From a virus, in the IMG/VR virus record IMGVR_UViG_3300047375_000317, positions 1 to 21,132 of that record: a stretch of DNA of 21,132 nucleotides; one strand, written 5' to 3'. The notes beneath the pieces are model-generated. The model worked only from the letters and a program-made list of their open reading frames with translations, searched no databases and was not told the DNA's origin. The translations under genes and the position numbers were made by a program. Positions 13,385 to 20,233 of this stretch are shown here, in pieces. Positions within the stretch are counted from its first letter, which is position 1. The number at the start of each line of letters is the position of its first letter.

Positions 13385-16300
13385 TTATATAAAACCACCA
13401 ACTAGGTCACTTGCTAAACTCTTAAGAGGATCTTCAAAAACGTCTAAGAGAAACTTTGTCTTTCCTGAGCTTTCAGCCGCAGATAATTTTTTATCCAAAG
13501 CCGATACTTCCATTTCAGCCATAAGAATGCTAAGTGCTCTATCCTGTGCACTTTCGGAAGAGGAAAAGGCAAAGCTCATAATGTCACGTTCACGTTGCCA
13601 GATCTGTTCTAAGTTACCAGCTGTAAGTCCGTTCATCGTTGCAGCAAAGTCCTTGTTGCTCTCATTAAGTGCTGCAGTATTTAAGGTGTCTAGGTTTTGT
13701 CTCCACTGTGCATTTGATTGAGCAATAACCAAACCGTTCTGTGCATTAAACATATCACGTTGTTGCTGAATGTTTGAGTTAAACTCTCTCAATGCGTTCA
13801 CTGAGTTTACATTAAACTGATCCATCGCATTCTGCTGTGAGGCATTGAACTGTGCAGTCTGATTGGCTAGGTTTGAAAAGAACTGATTGGTTTGGTTTTC
13901 ACTTGATGCGTTAAACTGACGTGAAGCATTTTCAGAAGCTTGATCAGTAAACAACGCCTGCACGTTTTGCTGTGTTTTAAACATAGCAGTTTGTTGTTCG
14001 TTAGACAAGTTAGCCATATCCATTTGCATAAAGTTTTGAGCATTCTGGACAGCAGCCTGTTGTCTATTGTTTAGGTTTGCCATGTCTAAGTTGGACAAAG
14101 CGGCAGCTTCTGCCATCACCATAGCTTGGCTATTAGACAGATTATTTAGGTTCATCGTATTAGCTGCACGAGAATTCTCTAGAGCAACATTCTGCTCTGC
14201 AGTGAAGTTCATATTAGCTATATCACCAATACGTGCTGAGTTGGCTACTCGTGCTTGGAAGGCTTGATCAAACTCCATACCAAGGAACTGAGCACGTTGT
14301 TGTGCAGCAAGCATAGCACGTTGTTGTCTGTTTGACAAGTTTTGTGCCTCAAACTGTGCCTGTGTTTGGGCATCCATTTGAGCAATAGGAAGTGCAGACT
14401 CCATAGTGGCCTGGATAACGGCCTGCCCAGCCATACTAGACGCACCTAAGCCACGGGCAGAAAGTGTAGCCATTGCCGCTCTCATAGAACCTGCAGCCCA
14501 AGCAGGTGTTTCACCACCTTCAAACTGTTGCATAAGGTTTTCTAACTGACCTGCAACTGTGGCTTGTTTTGTAGGTGTTGCTTCTGCCGCTTGAATCTGT
14601 TCGTTAAACTGAGAAGCTTTCTCTGCGTCTGCTACACCAGATATAATTTCACCTGCTTGGATCTCACGGGCAGCTGGTGCATTGACCATTGTTGCTTGAC
14701 CTTGAGCAGCTTGCATCCCTGTTACAGCAGAAGTAGCCTGCTGTTGTCCAGATACTTGCGCTTGATCCGATACTGTACCCTGTGCAGGCTGCATGGCAGA
14801 AGTTTCAGCAGATACCCCAGGAAACACATTAAAGGAATCAAAGGTAGAGGCTGCAGTGTTAGTGGGTAGTTCTGCCTGTTGTACAGTCCCCACTGTAGCT
14901 GCCTCAGCATAAGGTGCTACAGGAACTGCTTGGCCAGCATCAACAGGAATGTATTGGTTTGCTGTAGGCTGGATGTAATTCACAGGTGCTTGCGTTGGCT
15001 GCATAGTCTGTGAAATTAAGTTCTGCTGCATAGCCCTGAATTGTTCTGGCGTTGTACCTGTTGTGGATTGTACTTGGCTGTCTGTGTTTGTATTCTTGGC
15101 TACTGCTGGTGCTTTCTTCCAACTACTTCCATCCCAAGTGTAGACTGTTCCTGTCATAGGGTCTGTAGCAGTTTCACCTACAGTAGAACCTGGACCAAAA
15201 GTAGTGTAGGCAGGGATACCTCCGTAAGAAGGAATACCAGCACCACCAGCAGCTTTCATTAGAGCCTCTTCTTGAGGATTAACGTAAGCTAGTCTATGAG
15301 GCTGACCCCCAATCGTAGCACGATTAGGTACCGTACCACCCTGAGCCATAGCTAGGCCACCTTGGTTCATCATAACCCCTATTTGCCTGAACTTACCTGA
15401 AATTAAGGGGCTTGATTTAGCATAAGCATTAAGTGATTCATTGGTCTTAGGACCAGAGTATCCATAACGTCTAGCAATTATAAACTTGGACTCAAGCATC
15501 TTGTCCACTGAGCCACCCTCTACATAACCTCGCATGTATCCACCTTCTGCCATATTCTCTGAACCCTCTGAAGGTTTCCTTACACCCTTTGGTGTGAAAC
15601 CAGGTGGGACATAAGTAACAGGACTCCCGCCAAGAACCGTTACTATAATTTCCTGACCAGTCTGTCTATTTTCATAAATCATCTGTTGGGTTCCACCTGT
15701 ACTACTTCCAGTCGATGTAAGAAGTGTTGGATCAACTAGGTTAGGAGTACCTGCGTAGTGTGTCTTGTATGTAACTTCCTCTGGTACAGCAGACAGCCCT
15801 GCTGTTTGCAGAGGCTTACTAAATGTACCAGATCTTTCGTCATCAGATGCCAGAGCTTTAAAAGAAGTAGTAGAGTCGCCACCATAAGAGGGTGCTGTCA
15901 CTTTTTGTGTAACTGTCTCTGGCACAGAGGTAACACCATCTGAACTTACAGGGGTAGGTGGGTTGTAGGTTACTGGACTACTTACTACTGGACTGTTTAC
16001 TACTGGCGGCTCTGGTTCTGTAATTACTGGCGGCTCTGGTTCTGTAATTAATGGAGGAGGTGGTGGCACTACCTCTTCATTGACTACAACAGCATTACTA
16101 GTGTCATTGTTGTTACCATCATCAATATCGGGCTTTTCAATAGTTGAATAACCCCATTCTCCATCTGAGTATGTAGTAGCTGTAATATAATCTTTGTTTG
16201 AAGATTCGTTAGCAGCAGCTGTAGTTTTTTTAACTTCGTTTTTATCTGATGAAAAAGTACTAGATCCGGAGGCTGGCTCAGGAGTAGAACTACTACCACT

Positions 16301-17296
16301 AAAGAAGTCTTTTACGTCAGACCAAGAGATATAAGAGGGGACACCACCAGGACCAGGAATACCAGACCCTCCCATCTTTTTCATCATCTCCTCTTCTTTG
16401 GGATTAACATAGGCCAGTCTGTGAGGTTGACCTGCTAGTGTTGTCTCCCTAGGGACAGTGCTACTCATAAGCCCCCCTTTAGCAGCTCCAACATTACCTT
16501 GCGCTAAAGGAGTACCTAATGTGAGAGTAGGGTCCACAAGACCAGAACCAGAAGATCCAGTGGTTAGTAGAAGGTTAGGGTCAACTAAGCCTGGTGTGCC
16601 TGCATAGTGTGTCTTAACCTGTACGTTTTGAGGTACAGCAGAAAGACCAGCTGTCTGAAGTGGTTTAGAAAAAGTACCTGCTCTTTCGTCACCTTCCGTT
16701 ACAGAAGTTATTCCTCCACTATAAGTGGGGGGTGTTACCTGAAGGTTTACTGTTTCGGGTACAGGTTTTACCTGCATACTCGTTTGATCTTGGACTGGAG
16801 TAGAAGAGGGGGTAGGTTGTGTTTGTGCTGGTGTAAAAGAGGTCTGCGCAGTCTTTTCTGGACGAATAGATCCTGAAGAAGATCCTAAAAACCTGTCTAA
16901 TCCAAAGTTGTAAGCAGCCTTCATAGCAGCTTCTTTGGTGTAGTAACCACCTCTAAGGGCCGTGCCATCTGCTGCTGTAATGGCATACATGGGTTTACCA
17001 CCCATAGACCACTCAACAACACCACCCAGACCTGTCTCAGTGGGTTTTAGTACCAAATTACCTGAGGTATCAGTATCACGGGTGGCTAAACTCTCACCAG
17101 AGTACATTTCACCAGAAGCTTTTCTTGCAGCTTCTAGGGGATCAGTGCTCGACATGATTTCTGACCAGTCTCTTTGGTCAGTGTTAGCTCCTACAGTACC
17201 ATAAAGAATTTCACTGGCAATGTTGAAGTCAACACCTGTTGCATCCATGAATTCTCTCAGGTTAGGTCTATTTGCTAAATCTACAGCTTGAGCCAT
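13385..17296 (-). CDS. Giant repeat-rich virion protein, 1303 aa
   Basis: No enzyme motif is seen; it is most likely a structural protein of the tail or internal core. Residues 1-140 form an ordered N-terminal region (NLREFMDATGVDFNIASEILYG). Residues 150-735 are Pro/Ser/Thr/Gly-rich and contain two copies of a long unit. Each copy has a GTFSKPLQTAGLSAVP block (A) and a GQPHRLAYVNP block (B). Between them lies a proline hinge with a tandem ITEPEPPV. MAEGGYMRGYVEGG and NQGGLAMAQGG are short Gly motifs. Residues 740-900 are Gln/Ala-rich. Residues about 980-1185 are a long Gln/Asn/Ala-rich helix with 22- and 11-residue periodicity. It is first in the minus-strand structural set, 33 nt after the epimerase stop, with GAGGT before the ATG. 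It may be a spring-like or tube-lining part, but that is inference. Confidence 0.75.
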   Translation of the reverse strand: MAQAVDLANRPNLREFMDATGVDFNIASEILYGTVGANTDQRDWSEIMSSTDPLEAARKASGEMYSGESLATRDTDTSGNLVLKPTETGLGGVVEWSMGGKPMYAITAADGTALRGGYYTKEAAMKAAYNFGLDRFLGSSSGSIRPEKTAQTSFTPAQTQPTPSSTPVQDQTSMQVKPVPETVNLQVTPPTYSGGITSVTEGDERAGTFSKPLQTAGLSAVPQNVQVKTHYAGTPGLVDPNLLLTTGSSGSGLVDPTLTLGTPLAQGNVGAAKGGLMSSTVPRETTLAGQPHRLAYVNPKEEEMMKKMGGSGIPGPGGVPSYISWSDVKDFFSGSSSTPEPASGSSTFSSDKNEVKKTTAAANESSNKDYITATTYSDGEWGYSTIEKPDIDDGNNNDTSNAVVVNEEVVPPPPPLITEPEPPVITEPEPPVVNSPVVSSPVTYNPPTPVSSDGVTSVPETVTQKVTAPSYGGDSTTSFKALASDDERSGTFSKPLQTAGLSAVPEEVTYKTHYAGTPNLVDPTLLTSTGSSTGGTQQMIYENRQTGQEIIVTVLGGSPVTYVPPGFTPKGVRKPSEGSENMAEGGYMRGYVEGGSVDKMLESKFIIARRYGYSGPKTNESLNAYAKSSPLISGKFRQIGVMMNQGGLAMAQGGTVPNRATIGGQPHRLAYVNPQEEALMKAAGGAGIPSYGGIPAYTTFGPGSTVGETATDPMTGTVYTWDGSSWKKAPAVAKNTNTDSQVQSTTGTTPEQFRAMQQNLISQTMQPTQAPVNYIQPTANQYIPVDAGQAVPVAPYAEAATVGTVQQAELPTNTAASTFDSFNVFPGVSAETSAMQPAQGTVSDQAQVSGQQQATSAVTGMQAAQGQATMVNAPAAREIQAGEIISGVADAEKASQFNEQIQAAEATPTKQATVAGQLENLMQQFEGGETPAWAAGSMRAAMATLSARGLGASSMAGQAVIQATMESALPIAQMDAQTQAQFEAQNLSNRQQRAMLAAQQRAQFLGMEFDQAFQARVANSARIGDIANMNFTAEQNVALENSRAANTMNLNNLSNSQAMVMAEAAALSNLDMANLNNRQQAAVQNAQNFMQMDMANLSNEQQTAMFKTQQNVQALFTDQASENASRQFNASSENQTNQFFSNLANQTAQFNASQQNAMDQFNVNSVNALREFNSNIQQQRDMFNAQNGLVIAQSNAQWRQNLDTLNTAALNESNKDFAATMNGLTAGNLEQIWQRERDIMSFAFSSSESAQDRALSILMAEMEVSALDKKLSAAESSGKTKFLLDVFEDPLKSLASDLVGGFI
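13742..14356 (-). repeat. 11/22-residue helical repeats in the 1303-aa protein
   Basis: Residues 981-1185. NLSN- or NLNN-type starts occur at residues 986, 1052, 1074 and 1096, with a related NFTAEQ at 1030, all multiples of 22 apart. After that, Phe residues fall at 1128, 1139, 1150, 1161, 1172 and 1183, exactly 11 apart, usually as Q-F-N. This is a hendecad pattern, expected for a long helix with a slow right-handed stripe. Confidence 0.8.
15203..15925 (-). repeat. Second copy of the A-B duplicated unit
   Basis: Block A2 is residues 458-532 (15701-15925), with GTFSKPLQTAGLSAVP, KTHYAGTP and LVDPTLL. Block B2 is residues 655-698 (15203-15334), with GGQPHRLAYVNPQEE and GIPSYGGIPAY. Order and orientation match copy 1. 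DNA and protein have diverged, so this is an old duplication. Confidence 0.85.
16001..16048. repeat. Perfect 24-bp tandem repeat (proline hinge)
   Basis: The 24-bp unit at 16001-16024 is repeated exactly at 16025-16048. On the minus strand it codes for two copies of ITEPEPPV within the hinge that separates the two A-B units of the 1303-aa protein. Being a multiple of three, it can expand or contract without frameshift. Confidence 0.9.
16331..16762 (-). repeat. First copy of the A-B duplicated unit
   Basis: Block A1 is residues 179-250 (16547-16762), with GTFSKPLQTAGLSAVP, KTHYAGTP and LVDPNLL. Block B1 is residues 280-322 (16331-16459), with AGQPHRLAYVNPKEE and GIPGPGGVPSY. It pairs with the copy at 15203-15925. 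Confidence 0.85.
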
Positions 17297-17329
17297 ACTA
17301 ATTCTACCTCAGTCTAAGTAAGCAACCCT

Positions 17330-18106
17330 TTAGTATAAAGAAGAAAGGGTGCTACGTGTCTTTGTCATAATTGCTTGTGTAAATTTCTGGTAGTTGCCTT
17401 TTAGAACTTCAGGCATCTGAATGTAGCTTATTGTAGCACCGTGTTCGTCTGCTATTTCTTTTGCTACATCGTAGAAACTTTTGGCTACACCTGTTCCAAT
17501 ATTCCAGACACCTGATTCCTTAACCTCAAGGAATTTCTTATGATGTTCTACAACTTGGTCTACGTGAATAAAGTCCCGTTTATAACCCTCTGATCCTTCA
17601 AATAGGTTAATGACACCGGACTCCTTAGCCTGTTTAGTAAACTGAGTATGAGGGCTTGCCTGACCGCCTTTGTGATCTTCGTGTGGCCCATACACGTTAA
17701 AGTACCGAAACGCCTGAGTGATAATAGGAGCCTTCCTCAACTCAATATATTTCTCAAACATTGCTTTACTACGAGCGTAGTGGTTCTGAGGGTTAAGGGG
17801 AGCACTTTCCTCAAAGGATGACTTCAACCCGTACACTGACGCACTACTAGCAAACTGAAAGTTTACTTTGTTGTTTATACACTCCTCATACAACTTAATA
17901 GAGAAGTCTAAATTTTGTTTGTAGATCTTAGAAATATTCTGTTCTACAGTCGAACTGATAGCACCTAAGTGAACAACCCAGTCTACCTCGTTTACCTTAG
18001 AGATCGTTTGACCCCATTCGTGGGGTATGACTTCGTGTTCTTCCCTGAGTCCACTGACCATGTTCTGACCAATGAACCCACTAGCACCCGTAACTAGAAT
18101 CTTCAT
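17330..18106 (-). CDS. hldD: HldD-like ADP-heptose 6-epimerase (short form)
   Basis: NAD(P)-dependent short-chain dehydrogenase/epimerase that would convert ADP-D-glycero- to ADP-L-glycero-manno-heptose. It has the Rossmann motif GASGFIG (7-13), SSASVYG (88-93), Y110-x3-K114, and a run that matches HldD rather than GalE: RYFNVYGPHEDHKGG, LFEGSEGYKRDFI, NIGTGVAKSF and LKGNYQKFTQA. At 258 aa it is about 50 residues shorter than E. coli HldD (310). Part of the loss is in the N-terminal half before HLGAISSTVE, and about 25 residues are missing at the C-terminus. No frameshift is visible around the stop. Its ATG overlaps the cupin stop by 4 nt (ATGA). It is the last gene of the heptose operon before the virion genes. 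A related epimerase on another nucleotide sugar is possible. Confidence 0.82.
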   Translation of the reverse strand: MKILVTGASGFIGQNMVSGLREEHEVIPHEWGQTISKVNEVDWVVHLGAISSTVEQNISKIYKQNLDFSIKLYEECINNKVNFQFASSASVYGLKSSFEESAPLNPQNHYARSKAMFEKYIELRKAPIITQAFRYFNVYGPHEDHKGGQASPHTQFTKQAKESGVINLFEGSEGYKRDFIHVDQVVEHHKKFLEVKESGVWNIGTGVAKSFYDVAKEIADEHGATISYIQMPEVLKGNYQKFTQAIMTKTRSTLSSLY

Positions 18107-18459
18107 TTTTGGCTGTCGCCCTTAGCTACACGGTAGTTATCCTCAACAGAGTCTGGGGTAGATACCTCCACTATAGTACCCTCTACTAGACAGGTAATAC
18201 GGTGGGGAACAAGAGGAGGGTTATGCCAAGTGTCACCCTCTTTAAGCTCTTCTACGTGCTCACTAGCATTCTCAGTATCAATCCAAGTTACTAAAAACTT
18301 ACCAGTTAGGACAAACCAGGTTTCATCCTTTTCTCTGTGAAAGTGCATTGAGAACTTAGCACCCTGCTTAAAGTTCATGAACTTACCACAGTACTTATCA
18401 TTAGTAACCCAGATAAGCTCTGATCCCCAACCCTTTTCTACTACACCTTCAAGCCGCAT
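18103..18459 (-). CDS. Cupin, type II mannose-6-phosphate isomerase-like
   Basis: A single-domain cupin (118 aa) resembling the C-terminal isomerase domain of bifunctional mannose-6-phosphate isomerase/GDP-mannose pyrophosphorylase. The start VVEKGWGSELIW is typical of that family. The metal-binding cupin motifs are MHFHREKDETWFVLTGK (His and Glu ligands) and HNPPLVPHRI (last His). All expected ligands are present, so it is probably active. It lies between the heptose kinase and the epimerase, overlapping both (11 nt and 4 nt), so it is made together with the ADP-heptose enzymes. It might interconvert a ketose- and aldose-phosphate feeding this pathway, possibly standing in for the absent GmhA. 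That is inference. A sugar-phosphate or nucleotide-sugar epimerase role is the main alternative. Confidence 0.7.
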   Translation of the reverse strand: MRLEGVVEKGWGSELIWVTNDKYCGKFMNFKQGAKFSMHFHREKDETWFVLTGKFLVTWIDTENASEHVEELKEGDTWHNPPLVPHRITCLVEGTIVEVSTPDSVEDNYRVAKGDSQK

Positions 18460-19216
18460 TGTTTATTTCCTCTAGTGTGGGTGCATATACACCTATGTGC
18501 TGTACTGTGATTGAAGCAGCAACCATTGCAAACTTTATTGCTTCATCCATATTATATTCTTCACAGTACTTATAGGCAAGAGCAGCTAGGAATGTATCAC
18601 CAGCCCCACAAACATCGAAGGCTTCCACTTTAGGTGGAGTGTAGGTCTTGTTATTATACTCGACTTTCTTTGAGCCGTAAGTAACTATGAGGTCTTCTGT
18701 CAGCCTGTCAGAGGCTTCGTACTCATACTGGTTAATCTTAACAAAACATCCATCAAAGATAGATAGATCTTTCTTCTTAGTATCAACAAAGATAGGACCA
18801 CTGTACTTGCTTATAATCTCAGTGATGTCATCTTCGTTAAAGAAACCCTTGTTATAGTCAGATACAATGACTACATCGTACTCGCTAAAGTCTTTATCTG
18901 CGGCATCGACAATTTGTTTAGAGATCTTTTCGTCTACTCTAAGGAGTTGCTGACCAGTCTTACTGTCAAGGTACCTGTGTTTTCTCTCACTAAACTCTGT
19001 TATTATGTGAGCTTCAGCACCAAGAGCAAGTACGTTATTGAAGACGTTGAATGCCATGCCCTTTTTTGTGACAACCCTATCCATATCTAATACAGGAACA
19101 GGGGCTTCTGGGCTTATTCTATTGATACTACCGTAGTGATAATCATCGTAGCAGCTGTCGCCTATCAATAAAATCTTGAATGGTTTTTGTCGTTGATTGA
19201 CCATTGGTTCTCTCAT
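18449..19216 (-). CDS. hldA: HldA-like heptose-7-phosphate kinase (PfkB family)
   Basis: Probable kinase forming D-glycero-D-manno-heptose 1,7-bisphosphate. The start [24 protein letters not shown] (20 on) is the RfaE/HldE kinase signature (E. coli [24 protein letters not shown]). The PfkB C-terminal motif DVCGAGDTF (201-209) supplies the catalytic Asp207. At 255 aa it is about 60 residues shorter than the E. coli kinase domain. The usual GGAANVA is replaced by KGMAFNVF (52-59), and a stretch after [12 protein letters not shown] is missing. In E. coli this kinase is fused N-terminal to the nucleotidyltransferase. Here they are separate genes in reverse order, overlapping by 74 nt from the ATG at 19216, or 62 nt from the ATG at 19204; no good ribosome-binding site decides between them. 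Confidence 0.8.
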   Translation of the reverse strand: [255 protein letters not shown]

Positions 19217-19556
19217 AGAAGATTACTTTCTTACAGTACTCCTCCCCAATGATTGGCTTCCCCTTCCAATCTGACCCCTTAACCATAATGTCAGGTTCAA
19301 ATCTTCTTATAATCTCTATTAGCTCTTGGTCAGTGTTGAACACGGCAACATTACTAACAGGCTTAAGAGATAGCATAAGACGTTTACGAATTGACAATGG
19401 GTTAAATGGTCTTCCTTCCCCCTTGTTATACTCAATACGTGTGTCTGTGTCAATAGCAACTAGAAGATGATTACCCAAAGAAGAAGCATATTCAAGCATG
19501 TCAAGGTGACCTGAGTGTAGTACATCAAACGATCCGTTGACAAACACTTTCTTCAT
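19143..19556 (-). CDS. hldC: HldC-like heptose-1-phosphate adenylyltransferase
   Basis: Cytidylyltransferase-fold enzyme expected to join heptose 1-phosphate to ATP, giving ADP-heptose. The 137-aa protein has NGSFDVLHSGHLDML with the H14-S-G-H17 nucleotide-binding motif, RPFNPLSIRKRL, FEPDIMVKGSDWKG, and ERTNGQSTTKTI at 116-126, whose STT matches the RfaE2/HldE C-terminal domain. Length and motifs equal the HldE nucleotidyltransferase domain. It is the first gene of the minus-strand heptose operon. Its STTK segment lies in the region overlapped by the kinase gene, so both frames carry conserved motifs there. Its start is 29 bp from the divergent phosphatase gene, and a sigma70-like promoter is found upstream inside that gene. 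Specificity for ATP over CTP is inferred from family. Confidence 0.85.
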   Translation of the reverse strand: MKKVFVNGSFDVLHSGHLDMLEYASSLGNHLLVAIDTDTRIEYNKGEGRPFNPLSIRKRLMLSLKPVSNVAVFNTDQELIEIIRRFEPDIMVKGSDWKGKPIIGEEYCKKVIFYERTNGQSTTKTIQDFIDRRQLLR

Positions 19557-19565
19557 TTGTACTAT
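19537..19565 (+). promoter_or_regulatory. Sigma70-like promoter for the gmhB-like gene
   Basis: A perfect TTGACA (19537-19542) is followed by a 17-bp spacer and TACTAT (19560-19565, 4/6), with the gene's AAGGAG and ATG just downstream. The -35 box lies inside the start of the divergent hldC-like gene. Confidence 0.55.
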
Positions 19566-19585
19566 CCCGTCTAAAAGGAGATCCT

Positions 19586-20233
19586 ATGTCCAGATTCAAA
19601 CATATTATTGATCAAGAACCAAGTCAACAGGCTCAACAAGAACTTCCACCGGATTGGCCTAAGGTATTTCCTAAGTCTATAGTCGGCTTAGACCGTGACG
19701 GTGTTATCAACATTGACAGGGGTTCTTACATTACTGACCCTGACGATTGGGAGCCTATTGAAGGATCATTAGAGGCTATACGTAAACTAAGGCTAAAGGG
19801 TTATAAAGTAGTGATCCTGACTAACCAAGGTGGTATTATAAAAAAGGAGCAGACACATCAGCAAGTAGAGGCCATTCATCAACGTATGTTTGAAGTGTTT
19901 GGCAATGCTGGTATCTACTCCATTGATGGTTTGTTCTATTCTGAGTCTTCACTTAAGAATGACATCTTTGCTAAACCTAATCTTGGTATGTTTCACAGAG
20001 CAGAGAAAGAAATTTTTGGTGATAAGACTAGGTTCAAACAGGGTGGCTTCTATGTGGGTGATAAGATGTCTGACCTTAAGGCTGCTGATAGGATTGGTGC
20101 CACCCCGATTCTAGTACGCACTGGTCACGGAGTGGCTACGGAAGGAGAGTTGAAGAAGTTCTCTAAAGAGAAGTTAAGAAAGAAGACGAAAGTTTTCGAC
20201 AACCTCCTCCAATTTGTTGAGAGATTGCCTTAA
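19586..20233 (+). CDS. gmhB: GmhB-like heptose bisphosphate phosphatase (HAD family)
   Basis: HAD-superfamily phosphatase, probably removing the 7-phosphate from heptose 1,7-bisphosphate. Motifs are LDRDGVIN (D36 nucleophile, D38), LTNQGGI (T79/N80), K130 in FAKPNLGMF, and VGDKMSDLKAA (D159, D163), followed by ATPILVRTGHG. This order and wording match GmhB/HisB-N. The 215-aa protein has an extra N-terminal 30 residues (Gln-rich) and contains no cysteine, so the Zn loop of E. coli GmhB (three Cys and one His) is absent. It has a strong AAAAGGAG and its own promoter candidate. It is the only plus-strand gene in this region, and its TAA shares the bases TTAA with the convergent carbamoyltransferase stop. 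Histidinol-phosphate phosphatase or a generic sugar phosphatase are alternatives, but the three heptose genes next to it favour GmhB. Confidence 0.78.
   Translation: MSRFKHIIDQEPSQQAQQELPPDWPKVFPKSIVGLDRDGVINIDRGSYITDPDDWEPIEGSLEAIRKLRLKGYKVVILTNQGGIIKKEQTHQQVEAIHQRMFEVFGNAGIYSIDGLFYSESSLKNDIFAKPNLGMFHRAEKEIFGDKTRFKQGGFYVGDKMSDLKAADRIGATPILVRTGHGVATEGELKKFSKEKLRKKTKVFDNLLQFVERLP
19599..19627 (-). promoter_or_regulatory. Sigma70-like promoter for the heptose operon
   Basis: On the minus strand, TTGACT (19622-19627, 5/6) is followed by a 17-bp spacer and TATGTT (19599-19604, 4/6). It lies inside the 5' end of the phosphatase gene and points toward the hldC-like gene. Confidence 0.4.

Noticed and set aside
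14067-16876. Ser-, Cys- and Leu-rich frames on the plus strand opposite the 1303-aa gene
   Set aside because: Their composition is just the complement of the Gln/Asn/Pro-rich coding strand; starts lack Shine-Dalgarno sites.
17297-17345. Minus-strand TATACT as a late promoter for the 1303-aa gene
   Set aside because: The -10 match is good but there is no acceptable -35 at 15-19 bp, and the box overlaps the epimerase stop; it could be chance in AT-rich DNA.
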